Assembly (NCBI GenBank): GCA_000320545.1
Contig: ADNK01000863.1
Coordinates: 1 to 25,000, forward strand
DNA from: Bigelowiella natans CCMP2755
Lineage: Eukaryota > Cercozoa > Chlorarachniophyceae
Reading direction: 5' to 3'
Length of the DNA stretch: 25,000 bases
Both the position numbers and the translations under genes were made by a program. The notes below the pieces were generated by a model. That model saw nothing but the letters and a program-made list of their open reading frames with translations. It had not been told where the DNA came from and ran no database searches. This document shows positions 8,818 through 18,791 of the stretch, in pieces. The first letter of the stretch is position 1; the number at the start of each line of letters is the position of its first letter.

Positions 8818-9089
8818 AAAATGAGCAAGAAGTAAATGTGTACAATTAACTGCAACAGCGAAATCCCTTCCTATAATATATACGGATCGAGCATGCCATT
8901 AAACCTGGTTTACCTCATACTCTTTACCTATTGTTTCCTTGCTTGTATCGACATTCTTCTCGTCTCCATATCTCTTACGAAATCTTTAACTACTTTCTCA
9001 GTCATATACTTTTCAGATTGAGTACGATTTCCTAGCACCATTTCCTTCTCCCTATACAGTTTCAACCATAATTAGTAAAACAGTACTCC

Positions 9090-9898
9090 TCAATACTTTG
9101 TACACATTGGAAAGAAAAAGGTTGAGGACATTTCTTTTTGATTCTGGAGCAGGTCAAGATATTGGGAGCCTTTGCTGTCCTCTTCAAAGGGATCTACACC
9201 ATTCCCAAGCAATATTGCGAGAACCTACAAAATTTCGAAAATAACACTTGGGTGATAATGATTGGAAATCAATTCATTCGTAAGCTGACCTCGTTGTTGA
9301 CTATTTCTGACCAACTTTGTTTATTGGCGAGGACGTGAATAAGGTTCCATCCCTGAAAGAGAGTGAAAATGCTGTAAACTACGTCCTTTGCTGACAACAT
9401 CTTGCAATCCCAGAACAAACCTCTTTTGTTTTTATATTCACATCAGCTTTTTTGTCGAGCAGAAGCTGCGCAGTTACGGGTAGCTCTAGCCTGCAAGCTC
9501 TCTGTAGGGGAGAATAACCCTGAATTACCCGAATAATTATGATAAGTAAAGAAGATCTTTCTCTTGACAAATGTTGAGTATAATCTTCAGTCTAGGCTAC
9601 CCTATCCATTTGGTTTGGATCGCATTTCGCCTCGAGGAGAATCTATGTATACATTGTTTTTGGGCAGGGTGACAAAGGGCACTCAGAATATGTCGACTAC
9701 AAAACAAGATGTGTGTAGCAGCTCACCAGAGCACACTCCGCAATCGATTCATCCGATATAGGTTCCTTTCAGAAACATAGTGTCTTACAGGATGCTCAAC
9801 AAGAGGTATATATTCATCGTCGCTGAACCTCATTACGAAGAAAATCTTGGTTCTGCATTGCTTCCAAACAAGTCTGACAAAGGTTTATGTATACTTGC

Positions 9899-9957
<59 letters not shown>

Positions 9958-10034
9958 TATGTTTGTGCGTGTGTGTGCGCTCGCGCGTGAACGTGCGTGT
10001 AAGATAGATGCGTATATATCGGTAGAAGCACACA

Positions 10035-10080
<46 letters not shown>

Positions 10081-10470
10081 TAATAATTTATGTATCACCC
10101 TTGCTGCCAAAGGGTGAGCAAGAGAAATGGCGAATTCTAAGGGAGTTTTCTCCGCGATTGTAAATTCCTATAGTTCCAAAAATGTGAGCAATGATTATAT
10201 TTGAGCTTTGATTTATGATAACAAAAATACCCTCAACAGCTCAGGTTTTTGTATAAGAGCACTTTTCATCTGAAGCAAAAACAAATACTTCATTCTGGGA
10301 AACACTACCAGGAGTCTAGTACTATTCAGTGCTTGCTGCGGTGCACCGACAAGGTCAACATCAGAATTAAGAAGTCCTGTCTTGAATTTCGTCTCAAGTT
10401 TCTCGATATTGGGTGATTTATCATCTTCCGGTTCATGTTGTAAAACCGTGCCAGATGCGCCACATCCCAT
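9090..10470 (-). CDS. Ankyrin-repeat protein with N-myristoylation-type start (eight exons)
   Basis: Exons in transcript order: 10470-10231, 10167-10099, 9873-9829, 9765-9727, 9642-9601, 9519-9421, 9352-9290 and 9224-9090 (TGA). All seven introns are phase 0. The product is 243 residues. It starts MGCGAS, a classic N-myristoylation consensus (Gly2, Ser6) with Cys3 as a possible palmitoylation site, so membrane tethering is likely. Ankyrin-like units follow: KTPLEFAISLAHPL; ILLEAKCDPNQMDR; GYSPLQRACRLELPVTAQLL, which continues to DKKADVNIKTKE (one full 33-residue repeat as one exon); GWNLIHVLANKQSWSEIV; VLAILLGNGVDPFEEDSKG. Repeats mediate protein contacts; the partner is unknown. The CTTTCAG just before the ATG suggests an intron in the 5' UTR. 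The intron 9874-10098 holds long AT and AC microsatellites. The exon chain rests on splice sites and repeat register, so the smallest exons are the least certain. Confidence 0.7.
9899..10080. repeat. (AT)n, GT-rich and (AC)n tracts in the ankyrin-gene intron
   Basis: An AT tract of about 54 nt (9899-9953), a GT/GC alternating stretch (about 9955-9995) and an AC tract (about 10030-10078) occupy nearly the whole intron 9874-10098. Overlapping open frames are artefacts. Confidence 0.93.
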
Positions 10471-12358
10471 TTTCCTGAAAGACAATATCGCCAAGATTCA
10501 TTGTTTCATTTGCCATCCGAAGAAGGAGCGAAAGCTTCCAGCTTTCCGACAAAATTGACTGATGGGATTTTGCCAGGACGAAATGCAAGTACAAGATTCA
10601 TTGTCCTTTGCCAACGAAGTATGCACCGATTCATTGCACACTACCATTGATTCCCCCCCCTCCCTTAATCATTGACCATGAACCTTCAGGGTAGCCTATG
10701 TGGAATTTGGATGTGAAAAGAAACTGCCAGGTAGAACTACGAGTAACGATTTCGTTTCCGATCTCACGATGGAGGGGATTCAACACCTGCGACATCAAAT
10801 ACCTCTCAAGTTTCGCAAGTATGTCCTGAATGTTAATATGCGACCGCTGGCCGATTCTTCTCAACAAATCTGGAAAGACCACAGTGAATATTATGTGCGA
10901 CATGAGCTCAGACCAGACGCTTACCACAAAACCTGTCCCTTTTGCAAATGTCGGATCCGAGACCATCTTCCTCTTCCTCCTCATCACAATGTTCAAAGTT
11001 CCAAAGGATTTTTGCAAGAGGCGCTGCGTGTGCACGTCAGCTGCGACTGCAACAAGTTTCTGATGTGCATGTCTCTGCAAACGTCGCACATTTTCACGTC
11101 TAGACGTTGCGACTGCAACGGTGAGAATCTTGGGTCATTTCAAAGTGCTTCAAACGCCCCGATCCATCTTCACACACACACACACACACACACACACATG
11201 CAACCACAGTTCCGTTGAGGAATGCACGAACTGCAAACTGCGACCCGACGAGTGATTGATTCCTCACTCTTTTCACGCCTTGTTAGCTTGCCATGCAGCA
11301 GGTCGCCGAAGAACAAACACAATCGAATCGAAGAAACTCGAGTGCTGAACAACAGCCGAAGGATGAGCGTGTTCGTGCAAAAGTTCAGGCGCACGTGCAG
11401 CGCGCGATGTAATGTGTCTAGGTGTGCTGAGTGCTGCACACGCTAGCACCTTGTTTGCCTTGGAGTGCCGACAATGTGAAACTGGAAACAAATGGCTCAT
11501 CGATCACGTCTACACCAATGTGACTCGACTACCGCATCACATCCAACAAGCGCACGACGCAAGCTGGCAAGCATCATTGCTAGATTGGCCGCTCGTGAGT
11601 CATTCGCTTCACTTGCGTCGATTGACATCGCATTAGCTGCGCCCTGAGATCATGCTAGCGCATGCGCCGCGCGTCGAATCTCCACACAAGTCAGACACAA
11701 AGTTCGCAGAAGAAATTGAGTTGCTGCGCACATCATGTTGTTCGACTAATTGTGCGCATCGTGCAAACTTTGTCAACGTGATGTGGGCAAAGCTGGAAAG
11801 GGGCTCCACAAGATGAATGATGGCGATTCAAACACCTACTAGACCTAGACAGATGCAGCCCATGCTAGCATGGTGTCAGTAGCGATCGTTAGAGCATTCT
11901 CATGTGCATCGTCTAGATCATTTATTGCTTGACACATTTGCAGTTGTACTTCGACCAATAAGGATTTTCTGGAACACCATTCACAACGGTGTGTCATTAC
12001 TTTGCTGCTGCAGTATACATCAAGAAATAGATACACACACGGAAAGGAACAAAGTGCAAAGCACCTGCGCAAGTGAGCATATGATAAAACTTCTATTGAT
12101 TAAAATTTTGTCATTTCGACAGAAGATTTATTCAGCTATGTCCAAGCGAGTATAAAATATATCAGTCTAATCCCCTTTGCAATATTTATACACATGGTCT
12201 ACATGGAACTATGTTGGGATGTCGCGGTATGTTTTATAAGCTCGTTATGGATTCTTCATTCATGAATCCTTCGATTTAGATCTTTCAACCGATCTACTTC
12301 AGAATATTAACGTCACACTGTATAAAGATCCTTACCAGAAAAACTGTCAGCTGTGTGT
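10471..12358. other. Spacer between the ankyrin and ChAPs genes
   Basis: Apart from the candidate at 10690-11259, no gene is recognised. An AC tract lies at 11171-11198. The stretch 11260-12358 has only short antisense-overlapping frames. A TTTATT at 12127-12132 could be the minus-strand AATAAA signal for the ChAPs gene, 227 nt past its stop. Confidence 0.5.
10690..11259 (+). CDS. Unrecognised two-exon candidate (5' incomplete)
   Basis: The exon 10690-11120 follows ACCTTCAG and ends AACG|GTGAGA. It joins in phase to 11210-11259, which follows CCACAG and ends TGA. The small intron carries an AC microsatellite, as true introns in this window do. It encodes about 159 residues, including VEFGCEKKLPGRTTSNDF, KFRKYVLNVNMRPLAD, HKTCPFCKCRIRD and HVSCDCNKF. 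The Cys clusters could bind metal, but no known zinc-finger pattern fits. No start ATG or in-phase upstream exon was found. The antisense strand is also open (10631-11089), so strand and reality are both uncertain. Confidence 0.33.
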
Positions 12359-15300
12359 TCATGTCATCGACCGAGTGTCATCTCTATTCGTGTCGTATGG
12401 TCTGTATATTTGGCGCATTCGCTCGAAAGACTCTCGGACAAATCTGTGCACCCGAGTGTCTTTTGAGCTTGGCCATGGTGGGTTTGGTAGAGAAGGAAGG
12501 CCTCCCTCTGCTTCCATACTATCGTCTTGTTGTTGTTGCTGCTGCTCCTCGTCGTCTTGGCCAAACTTTCCAATTGCATCGGCAACCGCAGCAATACCAA
12601 ACCTATCAACTACGGCCTTCATCTGTTCTAGAACAAGCTTTGGGACGAATCGCCTCTGTCGTGTTGTTTCAGTGCCATTTGGAGAGGCTGTTGTCGATGC
12701 TGCCGCCGTGGACCCGGTAGAAGCGCGATTACCAAAACCCATTGAGAATTGTAGTTCATTGACTTCATCGTCATCGTCAGCTCCTGCAAGACAATGGAGA
12801 CACTTGAGCGCAGGATGCAGCATCTTGGCTTCCAAGAACAGCCCAGTCATCTCGTAGTATGCAGCGCGGCTATATCCGTATCTGAAGAAATATCAAATAG
12901 TTATGAATCAGTGTGGGTGGAGGGATCTTGGCACTGATGTAATAATGCCCATGTCGTTGTAAATTAGGTCGCTCCTACTGTCACAAGCAATGAATGATAT
13001 CGATTTTCCCCACCAACATAGCCATCTGCTCGTAAATAACTCACCCAAGGCACATCTCGAGGAAGGCCTCAGCCTCTTCGTACATCTTCAGCCGTCGCGC
13101 TACGCGGCCAAACTCAAACCATTGATGCTGTGAGCGTGTTGGCCCGAAATGGGCTTGCCACTCATCGCCGAATCTACACAATTTCGATTATGTAGGTCAG
13201 TTCGGATAGTAAAGGAACGACGACTCAACACTATTATTATCATTAGTAGCAGTACAACAGTACGATGGGGGAAAATTGATGCCGGAAAACACCGATAACC
13301 GTGGCTGGGCCAGAATCATCGACGTGACGTACACTAGGACGTCAATTGGAACACCGCTGCGAGAAAGTACCCACTTCATCATCCACCCCCCCCCCCCCCC
13401 CCCCCCCTTACTATACGTACTCTTTGAGGTATTTCTGAAGCTCAACACGAAGCTCTTGCATGGCTCGGATGTCCTCGAAAAAGATGGCGAGCATAGCATC
13501 AAGCTGCACGCCGCACAGCTGTCTCGGTGCCAGCTCTCCCTTACGTGTCCGCCATTGCTGCTGCTGCTGCTGGTGGTGGTGGTGATGATGATGGTGATGA
13601 TTATGATGATGCTGGTCTTGACTTCTCTGTAGTAGGGCGGGGTTTGATAGATAGATGTTGTTGGTGATGACGTGGAATGGTAGCAGGGGGGCGGGGGGAG
13701 GGAGAAGAAATAGAGCATTTCCACAATATGCATAAATATAATATATATATATATATATATATATACACGCAAGAAGGCACCAGTGCGTGTGCTACGGTGG
13801 CTACTACATACATATCTGTCACTCGATAAGCAAGGTTCCTGCAGCACAACCTACTACATATAGACTTGACTATATTTGGCCTGACTATTCCCCACCTGTT
13901 GCTGTAGTTGCTTCTCTCGCTGTCGCATCAGCTTCATACGCCGTTTCGTGCTTGTGGTGCGAGCGCTGGCGCCGCACCCGCCCCCTTTTGGTGCCCCCCC
14001 GTGCTTTGAGTCGTTTTTCCGATCATATCCATTCTGAAACGACGATTTCATTTCGCCATATCTTTCATCGTATTTTAAAGTCTTGCCATTACGGCCCTCC
14101 CTCCTCGACGGTACGCCGTCGCTACCGTCCAGCTTCAGATTTAGTGCGTTGAAAGAGAAGGGAGAGAAGAGGGGCAGAATAAGAAACATAATGAGTGAAA
14201 GGGAGAGGTCATTCAGTCATTAGGGTTCGATGCGTCTATGATCATTCATCTATGGGATCTCTTTCTCCTACCTTCTGTGCCGTTGTCGTTATCGCCCTCT
14301 CTCCATCCCCCTCCTCCTCCTCTTCTTCTTCACCATTTTTCTCATTTTCCTCCTCCTCCTCCTCCTCCTCATCATCATCGTCATCATATTCGTTGTCCTC
14401 CTCTTCACGCAGCATCTGCTTAGTCAAGCTACTCTTCGCTTTCCAACGACCCCCTTTCTTACTGCTGGCAGAAGGAGGCTGTGCGTATACGCTGCTGAAG
14501 GTTAGGATTGGAAGTCCTCCGTAAAGGCCATCACCAGCTCCAAAGGTACTAACAGCTGATGCAGGCTGCGGGGTTTTACTAGTAGGTGTGCTGTTGTTGC
14601 TGCTGCTGCTACCGTTATCATTAATCTCTTTCTTTCCTAAGTTATAGTTGTTTGCGTCCTTTTTACCAGTCTCAGTAGCTGTTACTGTCTTCTTCCCATC
14701 TATTCCGATGATGACACCATTGTCCTCTCGGCGGTTTTCTTCTTCCTCGTCGCCGTCCACATTATCATCACCCTCAACCTTTCTATCTTCCCCTTCTTCT
14801 TCTTCTTCTTCTTCTTCTTCTTCTTCTCCTTTTTCTATCTTCGCGTCTGTATTGCCCATCTTTTCCTCCACTTCCGGTGATTGCGCTTTTGCAGTCGTGG
14901 CCGACCTCCTGTTGTCGTTGATGGCTATTTCTCCTCGTTGCTTACTCCTTGCTCCCCCCCCTTCCCCTCCTCCTCCTCCTCCTCCTCCTCCTCCTCCTCC
15001 TCCTCCGCCCCCTTCACTCTTACCAGCGTAAGATTGTCTGTTGTCATACTTCTTCAGCTTTCGATCCAGCTGGGCTGCACGCCGTTCCAATTTGGCCTTT
15101 TTCCGCTCTGGCGGCATGGGATATAGCGTGGTGTTATTATACGATTGAAGATGAGCAAATGCTGGTAATGGATAATGATGCAGGAAATGACTAGGATACT
15201 TTTAGAATTGACTGAATGCTTGAAGAGACCTATGCCACACGATGGAATAGTAGCAGCGATAAGCTTCCGCCCCCCCCCCCCGCAACCAACAGCAGCAAGT

Positions 15301-17064
15301 TGACGACTATACCCACACGACTAGTACGACTACTACTAATACTACACCTCACTACCTGAGGATCCTTGTGCTTCTAAGACGCTCTTTCCACCCAACCCCT
15401 CACTTATAGCACTGGAACTGTCCGCAGCTGCTAGTGCCAGCGAGTGAGCATGCAGGGCAGACCCAGTGAAGAACAAATCTCTCACCAACGAGTCTAGCAC
15501 CACAAAGTCTAAGTCGATCCAAAGCTGCACTAGCACCTGATGATGATGATGATGACGGTGATGATGATGATGATGCTGATGATGATGCTGCTGCTGATGA
15601 TGGACAACAGCGTGATCATGAGAGAGAACGCTCGAGTATAGAAGGAATACGCCAAAACACATCCTGTGGCACCGCGTGGAAATGCTGCACTGACAGGTCC
15701 CCTCGGTACATTTAAAAAAAATATCATGCCACTGTGATGTACTACCCCGTAAGCCTTCAGAAAGTTTCCGTGCAGCCGATTCGACAATATAGCTTGTGGC
15801 TGATCTTCCACATCGCGAAGACCGAGAACATCTGGAAGATGCACCTGCAATACCGAACAGTACACCTCCATCACTAATCGCTCTGATGAGAGAGAGAAAA
15901 GTCACAATAGTAACTAACAGTGGTCTTCGACGCATTTAGACACACAGACGCGCGTACGCGCGCACACACACACGCGCACACAAATACAACCTCTTCTGTC
16001 TCACGGTCAAGATCATGATAATCCCACTCATGCTTTGGTTTGCCCCTCTTGCTGCTATTTCTTTGCGGTAGCAGCCTGACGGGCACAGACGACGATGTTG
16101 GGGCGTCATGGGGCAGCACAACCAGCTCGTGAATATTGCTTTCCCCCATCTCCGTAGCCTCGGATTCTTCTAATAATAGAGCAGTTGGCAGTACAAAGAA
16201 AACAAACAATAGGATACTATTATCCTTGTGCGCTGAGAACTAACACTCATCCAGTGACTACAGCTTCCGAATGAATGCTCCTACTGACTAGCAGCTACTG
16301 CTATTACTCTAATATCAGATGGATCGATGGATGCCACCATATGCTACTGCTACCACTAAATACGTGATAACGTGCACGATTGCGTCCAAACATCTTTTAC
16401 GAAGAAGCCACCTCTCCTCTCTCCCACAGTACCTGGCAAACTATTCAGACAGAGGAGCGTCATGACCGGGTCGTTGAGGGCGGCATGTGCCTTTGCACAC
16501 ACAACCCAACTCCGTATCTCCAACGGTCCGTGCTCGCACGCAGCAGTCGCTATGGGTAGAGCCAGCTCGGGCTTCTTCATCTCCATTAACACCTGCCGAG
16601 ACGACGTCATTCAGAGAGCATCATGATGATGATGATTACGACGATGAAGAAGAAGATGATGAAAATGATACAGGCGGTATGCTGTATGATGAGGGAGGAA
16701 ATTTATTATGATTGTCTCGTCGACGATTTCTGCATACATTCCTGGCAACATGGTGTGCGAGATAGATCGTAAATCTATTCATCATATCTTTCGAAATCGT
16801 TTTTCCTTCTACCTCTGCCTGCTCTATCAGCAGAGGCACCGACTTCGGCGCAATCCTGAGCGCCTCACACAAGATTCGAGCTGCCTGAGTGTACTCATTC
16901 CTAAGACGATACATTTTTGCTATAGCCATGGCTGCTAGGGGGCGGAACGGCGTGATTGGCATGAAAAACTCGATCTGTAACAACATATAGTACACAGTGT
17001 CACGGAAGAATGCAACATACCCCATGTTTATATGATTTATCCTCCTACTCGTCCTCCTTCATGT

Positions 17065-17105
<41 letters not shown>

Positions 17106-18214
17106 TTATGGCAACAACAAACTACTAGTACTACTACTATTACTGCTACCCCTTTAATTGGGTCTGCAATCCCCTCAAAGAATCTCGTGAGAAGCGTCTG
17201 GAGGATGGTGACGGTGCCGTGCCTTGCCACTAAGCGCGCGCTTTCAGCCCCTCGAATTAGCCCCCCCCGCTCCAAAAGCCCCGCAGCGTGCTTGAGAAAT
17301 TGCGGGCGTATATCTGGTGCGACATCATTGGCTTCCACGTTGAGGGAGGGAACAATAGAAGGCGGCATGGCCATCGTCCGCAGACACGAAGAGAGAAAAG
17401 CGCCCTGCTGCACCTCATCACCCACGCGTTCGTGGCGCACTAGCTTCGTGTCAACAGCGTATACGCTTACGGCCGGTTTGGCATCTACATCGATCTCGAC
17501 ACGGAGGTCTAGTCCTGTGTTGTTGTTGCAAGAGAGGGAAGAAGGAAGGAGACGAATTACGTGCTGCGCGAACCAAAATGAACACTCGTCGCACCGAATT
17601 ACACGACGTGTGAACGCATGAGAAGATATCAGGACGTATAGTACACTATAGCAGCGAGCAGGATTAGTATGAGCCTCAGTACCAGCGAATGCATTGTAAA
17701 CTGCGATCGTGGCGCCTTTAATCTTGCCATGGCTGCTATGGACTCCATAATGCCCACCATCCAACCCTTGAAGTCGCTGATAGTACCTGTCAGGGGTAGG
17801 TTATACAAATCTTATTAATAGAGTATCGGAGAGGCAAGAATCCTTAGATAAAACAAAGACTCATCACTTCATTCGAGGGTATCGCAAATATCTCAGAGCC
17901 CCCCCCCGCCACCTCTTCGCTTCCCCGTGAATGGAGGCAAATGACTAGCTTGAGAAATATTTTATTGTCGTGTATTACGCGCATATAGCTGCGATGCTGG
18001 ATACATCTGCGCCTAGCATCCAATGCAGAAATCCGGAGGTGTCCTCGCTACTTGTCGAGGAGGAGCCCAGAAAGGAACTGAGATAGGACTGCCGCGTTCT
18101 TCGACGAACGATGCATACGTCCAGGGGGCCGAGCAGCCTCACATTTTGCAGAGATTTATTCCTGTATGCAACAAGATCTTGCGCTTTGGCTGAGTAGAAC
18201 TCGTTACTAGTCAT
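12359..18214 (-). CDS. ChAPs-family protein (Chs5-Arf1-binding; Chs6/Bch1/Bud7 relatives), 13 exons
   Basis: Exons in transcript order: 18214-17979, 17786-17683, 17514-17150, 16974-16813, 16592-16433, 16169-16005, 15882-15746, 15536-15356, 15107-14272, 14132-13896, 13569-13421, 13173-13045 and 12881-12359. Phases agree throughout, giving 1127 residues. Known role in yeast: ChAPs pair with Chs5 as exomer, an Arf1-dependent cargo adaptor at the trans-Golgi. Matching blocks: LLGPLDVCIV; MLGADVSSIAAICAYYQR; TIAVYNAFAGLDLRVEIDV; the TPR-like pair EYTQAARILCEALRIAPKS and KPELALPIATAACEHGPLEI; LHGNFLKAYGVLVQLW; LDAMLAIFFEDIRAM; WFEFGRVARRLKMYEEAEAF. The exons at 15107-13896 encode about 357 residues of acidic, poly-Gly, Ser-rich sequence inserted between conserved blocks. 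Yeast relatives are about 750 residues. The donor at 16005 and acceptor at 15882 were chosen for phase and site strength; alternatives exist. A further 5' exon is possible (18592-18430). Confidence 0.8.
13386..13407. repeat. 22-nt poly-C (poly-G in the transcript) in a ChAPs intron
   Basis: Twenty-two consecutive C residues on the plus strand lie in the intron 13174-13420. On the transcribed strand this is a G run starting about 13 nt after the GA|GTACGT donor. Confidence 0.93.
13558..13615. repeat. (CTG)(GTG)(ATG) trinucleotide tract spanning a ChAPs splice acceptor
   Basis: On the minus strand this reads CAT/CAC repeats followed by five CAG units and then CAATGG. Each CAG is a potential in-frame splice acceptor for the exon ending at 13421. 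I placed the exon start at 13569, after the first CAG. Confidence 0.8.
13737..13765. repeat. (AT)n microsatellite in a ChAPs intron
   Basis: Pure AT alternation in the intron 13570-13895. Confidence 0.95.
14330..15010. repeat. Coding trinucleotide tracts in the ChAPs insertion exon
   Basis: The minus-strand exon 15107-14272 holds GGA/GGC runs giving about 16 Gly (about 14957-15010), a GAA run giving poly-Glu (about 14795-14829) and GAG/GAT runs giving poly-Glu and poly-Asp (about 14310-14400). All are multiples of three and keep the frame. Confidence 0.85.
15270..15281. repeat. 12-nt poly-C run in a ChAPs intron
   Basis: Homopolymer in the intron 15108-15355, part of the general pattern of low-complexity introns. 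Confidence 0.9.
15538..15602. repeat. (GAT)n-type tract abutting a ChAPs acceptor
   Basis: On the minus strand this is a CAT/CAG repeat that runs directly into the acceptor (CATCAG) of the exon 15536-15356. Confidence 0.85.
17067..17104. repeat. (CT)n microsatellite in a ChAPs intron
   Basis: CT repeat on the plus strand (AG in the transcript), in the intron 16975-17149. Confidence 0.93.
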
Positions 18215-18787
18215 CGAATCTCGGAGTCTTTAATGATGGTGATGACGTGAGGACCGATGATGCCAGCACCAACCAAAGAGAAATTGTAGGGACAACAATG
18301 GCGCCTTAGTTTCCTAGGTATTGCTAAGACTCTTCGACGCTCTGGAGGCTTCAAACCACGTAGTGTGTGCGGTTGTAGCACGGAGCCTCGAGGCGCAGCG
18401 GGGCGGGTTCAACGGCACGTGGCTGCGACCTCCTGATATTCTCTGTGAAGGCGGATGAATAATATCGCCAAAATGTGGCCAAATGAAGGCTATTTCTTCT
18501 GGATTGGAACGAATTTCATTGTCGCAAAGATTTACTGCTCCTCCTCCGTCTCCCGTAGTTACGATGACGCGATGATCCTTTTTCGGTAGCATCGGTCAGA
18601 ATATTTGCTTACCGGGATGTAAGATGTTTTAAGGGTGAAAAATAGTCCAGTATTTCGTCTGTACGTAAATAATTATTCACGAAGTTTATGGCTTAAAATA
18701 TAGTCTAAAAGAACTCCTCGCAACTCTTGGGAATCGCCCTCGCCCTCCTCCTCCTCCTCCTCCTCCTCCTCCGTGAATGAAGCTCCT
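18215..18787. promoter_or_regulatory. Divergent spacer between ChAPs (-) and glomulin (+) genes
   Basis: About 570 bp separate the two starts, less if the upstream ChAPs exon is real. It must hold both promoters. A (CCT)n tract (about 18743-18772) lies just upstream of the glomulin start, in its presumed 5' leader. No TATA box is evident. Confidence 0.5.
18430..18592 (-). CDS. Possible 5' coding exon of the ChAPs gene
   Basis: An ATG at 18592 opens a frame that reads MLPKKDHRVIVTTGDGGG and continues NEIRSNPEEIAFIWPHFGD. A donor at 18430 (GGAG|GTCGCA, phase 1) joins in phase to an acceptor at 18190 (ACTCAG), inside the exon I started at 18214. This would replace the first eight residues (MTSNEFYS) with about 54. 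The composition is protein-like, but the family has no conserved sequence here to decide. It could also be 5' UTR of the ChAPs gene. Confidence 0.35.
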
Positions 18788-18791
18788 ATGA
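18777..18791 (+). promoter_or_regulatory. Four-codon upstream ORF overlapping the glomulin start
   Basis: ATG AAG CTC CTA TGA: the TGA stop (18789-18791) overlaps the main ATG (18788-18790) as ATGA. This arrangement allows termination-reinitiation or reduces translation. The main start is the first in-frame ATG after an upstream in-frame stop. Confidence 0.5.

Larger units (their letters stand above)
7920..9089. other. Convergent spacer, palindrome-rich
   Basis: The spacer lies between two convergent genes. No coding potential is convincing; open frames at 8035-8467 on both strands reflect absence of stops in alternating purine/pyrimidine DNA. Between about 8040 and 8460 the sequence is dominated by CATG, GCATGC, ACGT and GTGC steps. 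Two perfect inverted repeats are listed separately. Copy B of the dispersed repeat is at about 8470-8560. Confidence 0.65.

Noticed and set aside
10631-11089. 152-codon minus-strand ORF
   Set aside because: No splice link to the ankyrin gene downstream. The plus frame has better splice context, although neither strand is proven.
568-11198. Many regular repeats that might suggest a CRISPR-like array
   Set aside because: The units are 1-3 nt microsatellites with no spacers, and the genome is eukaryotic.
13197-13847. 216-codon minus-strand ORF inside the ChAPs gene
   Set aside because: It crosses a poly-G run, repeat tracts and the exon 13421-13569 in the wrong frame. The ChAPs frame has the conserved residues.
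14648-15031. Plus-strand Ser/Pro-rich ORF
   Set aside because: Shadow of the poly-Glu/Gly exon on the minus strand.
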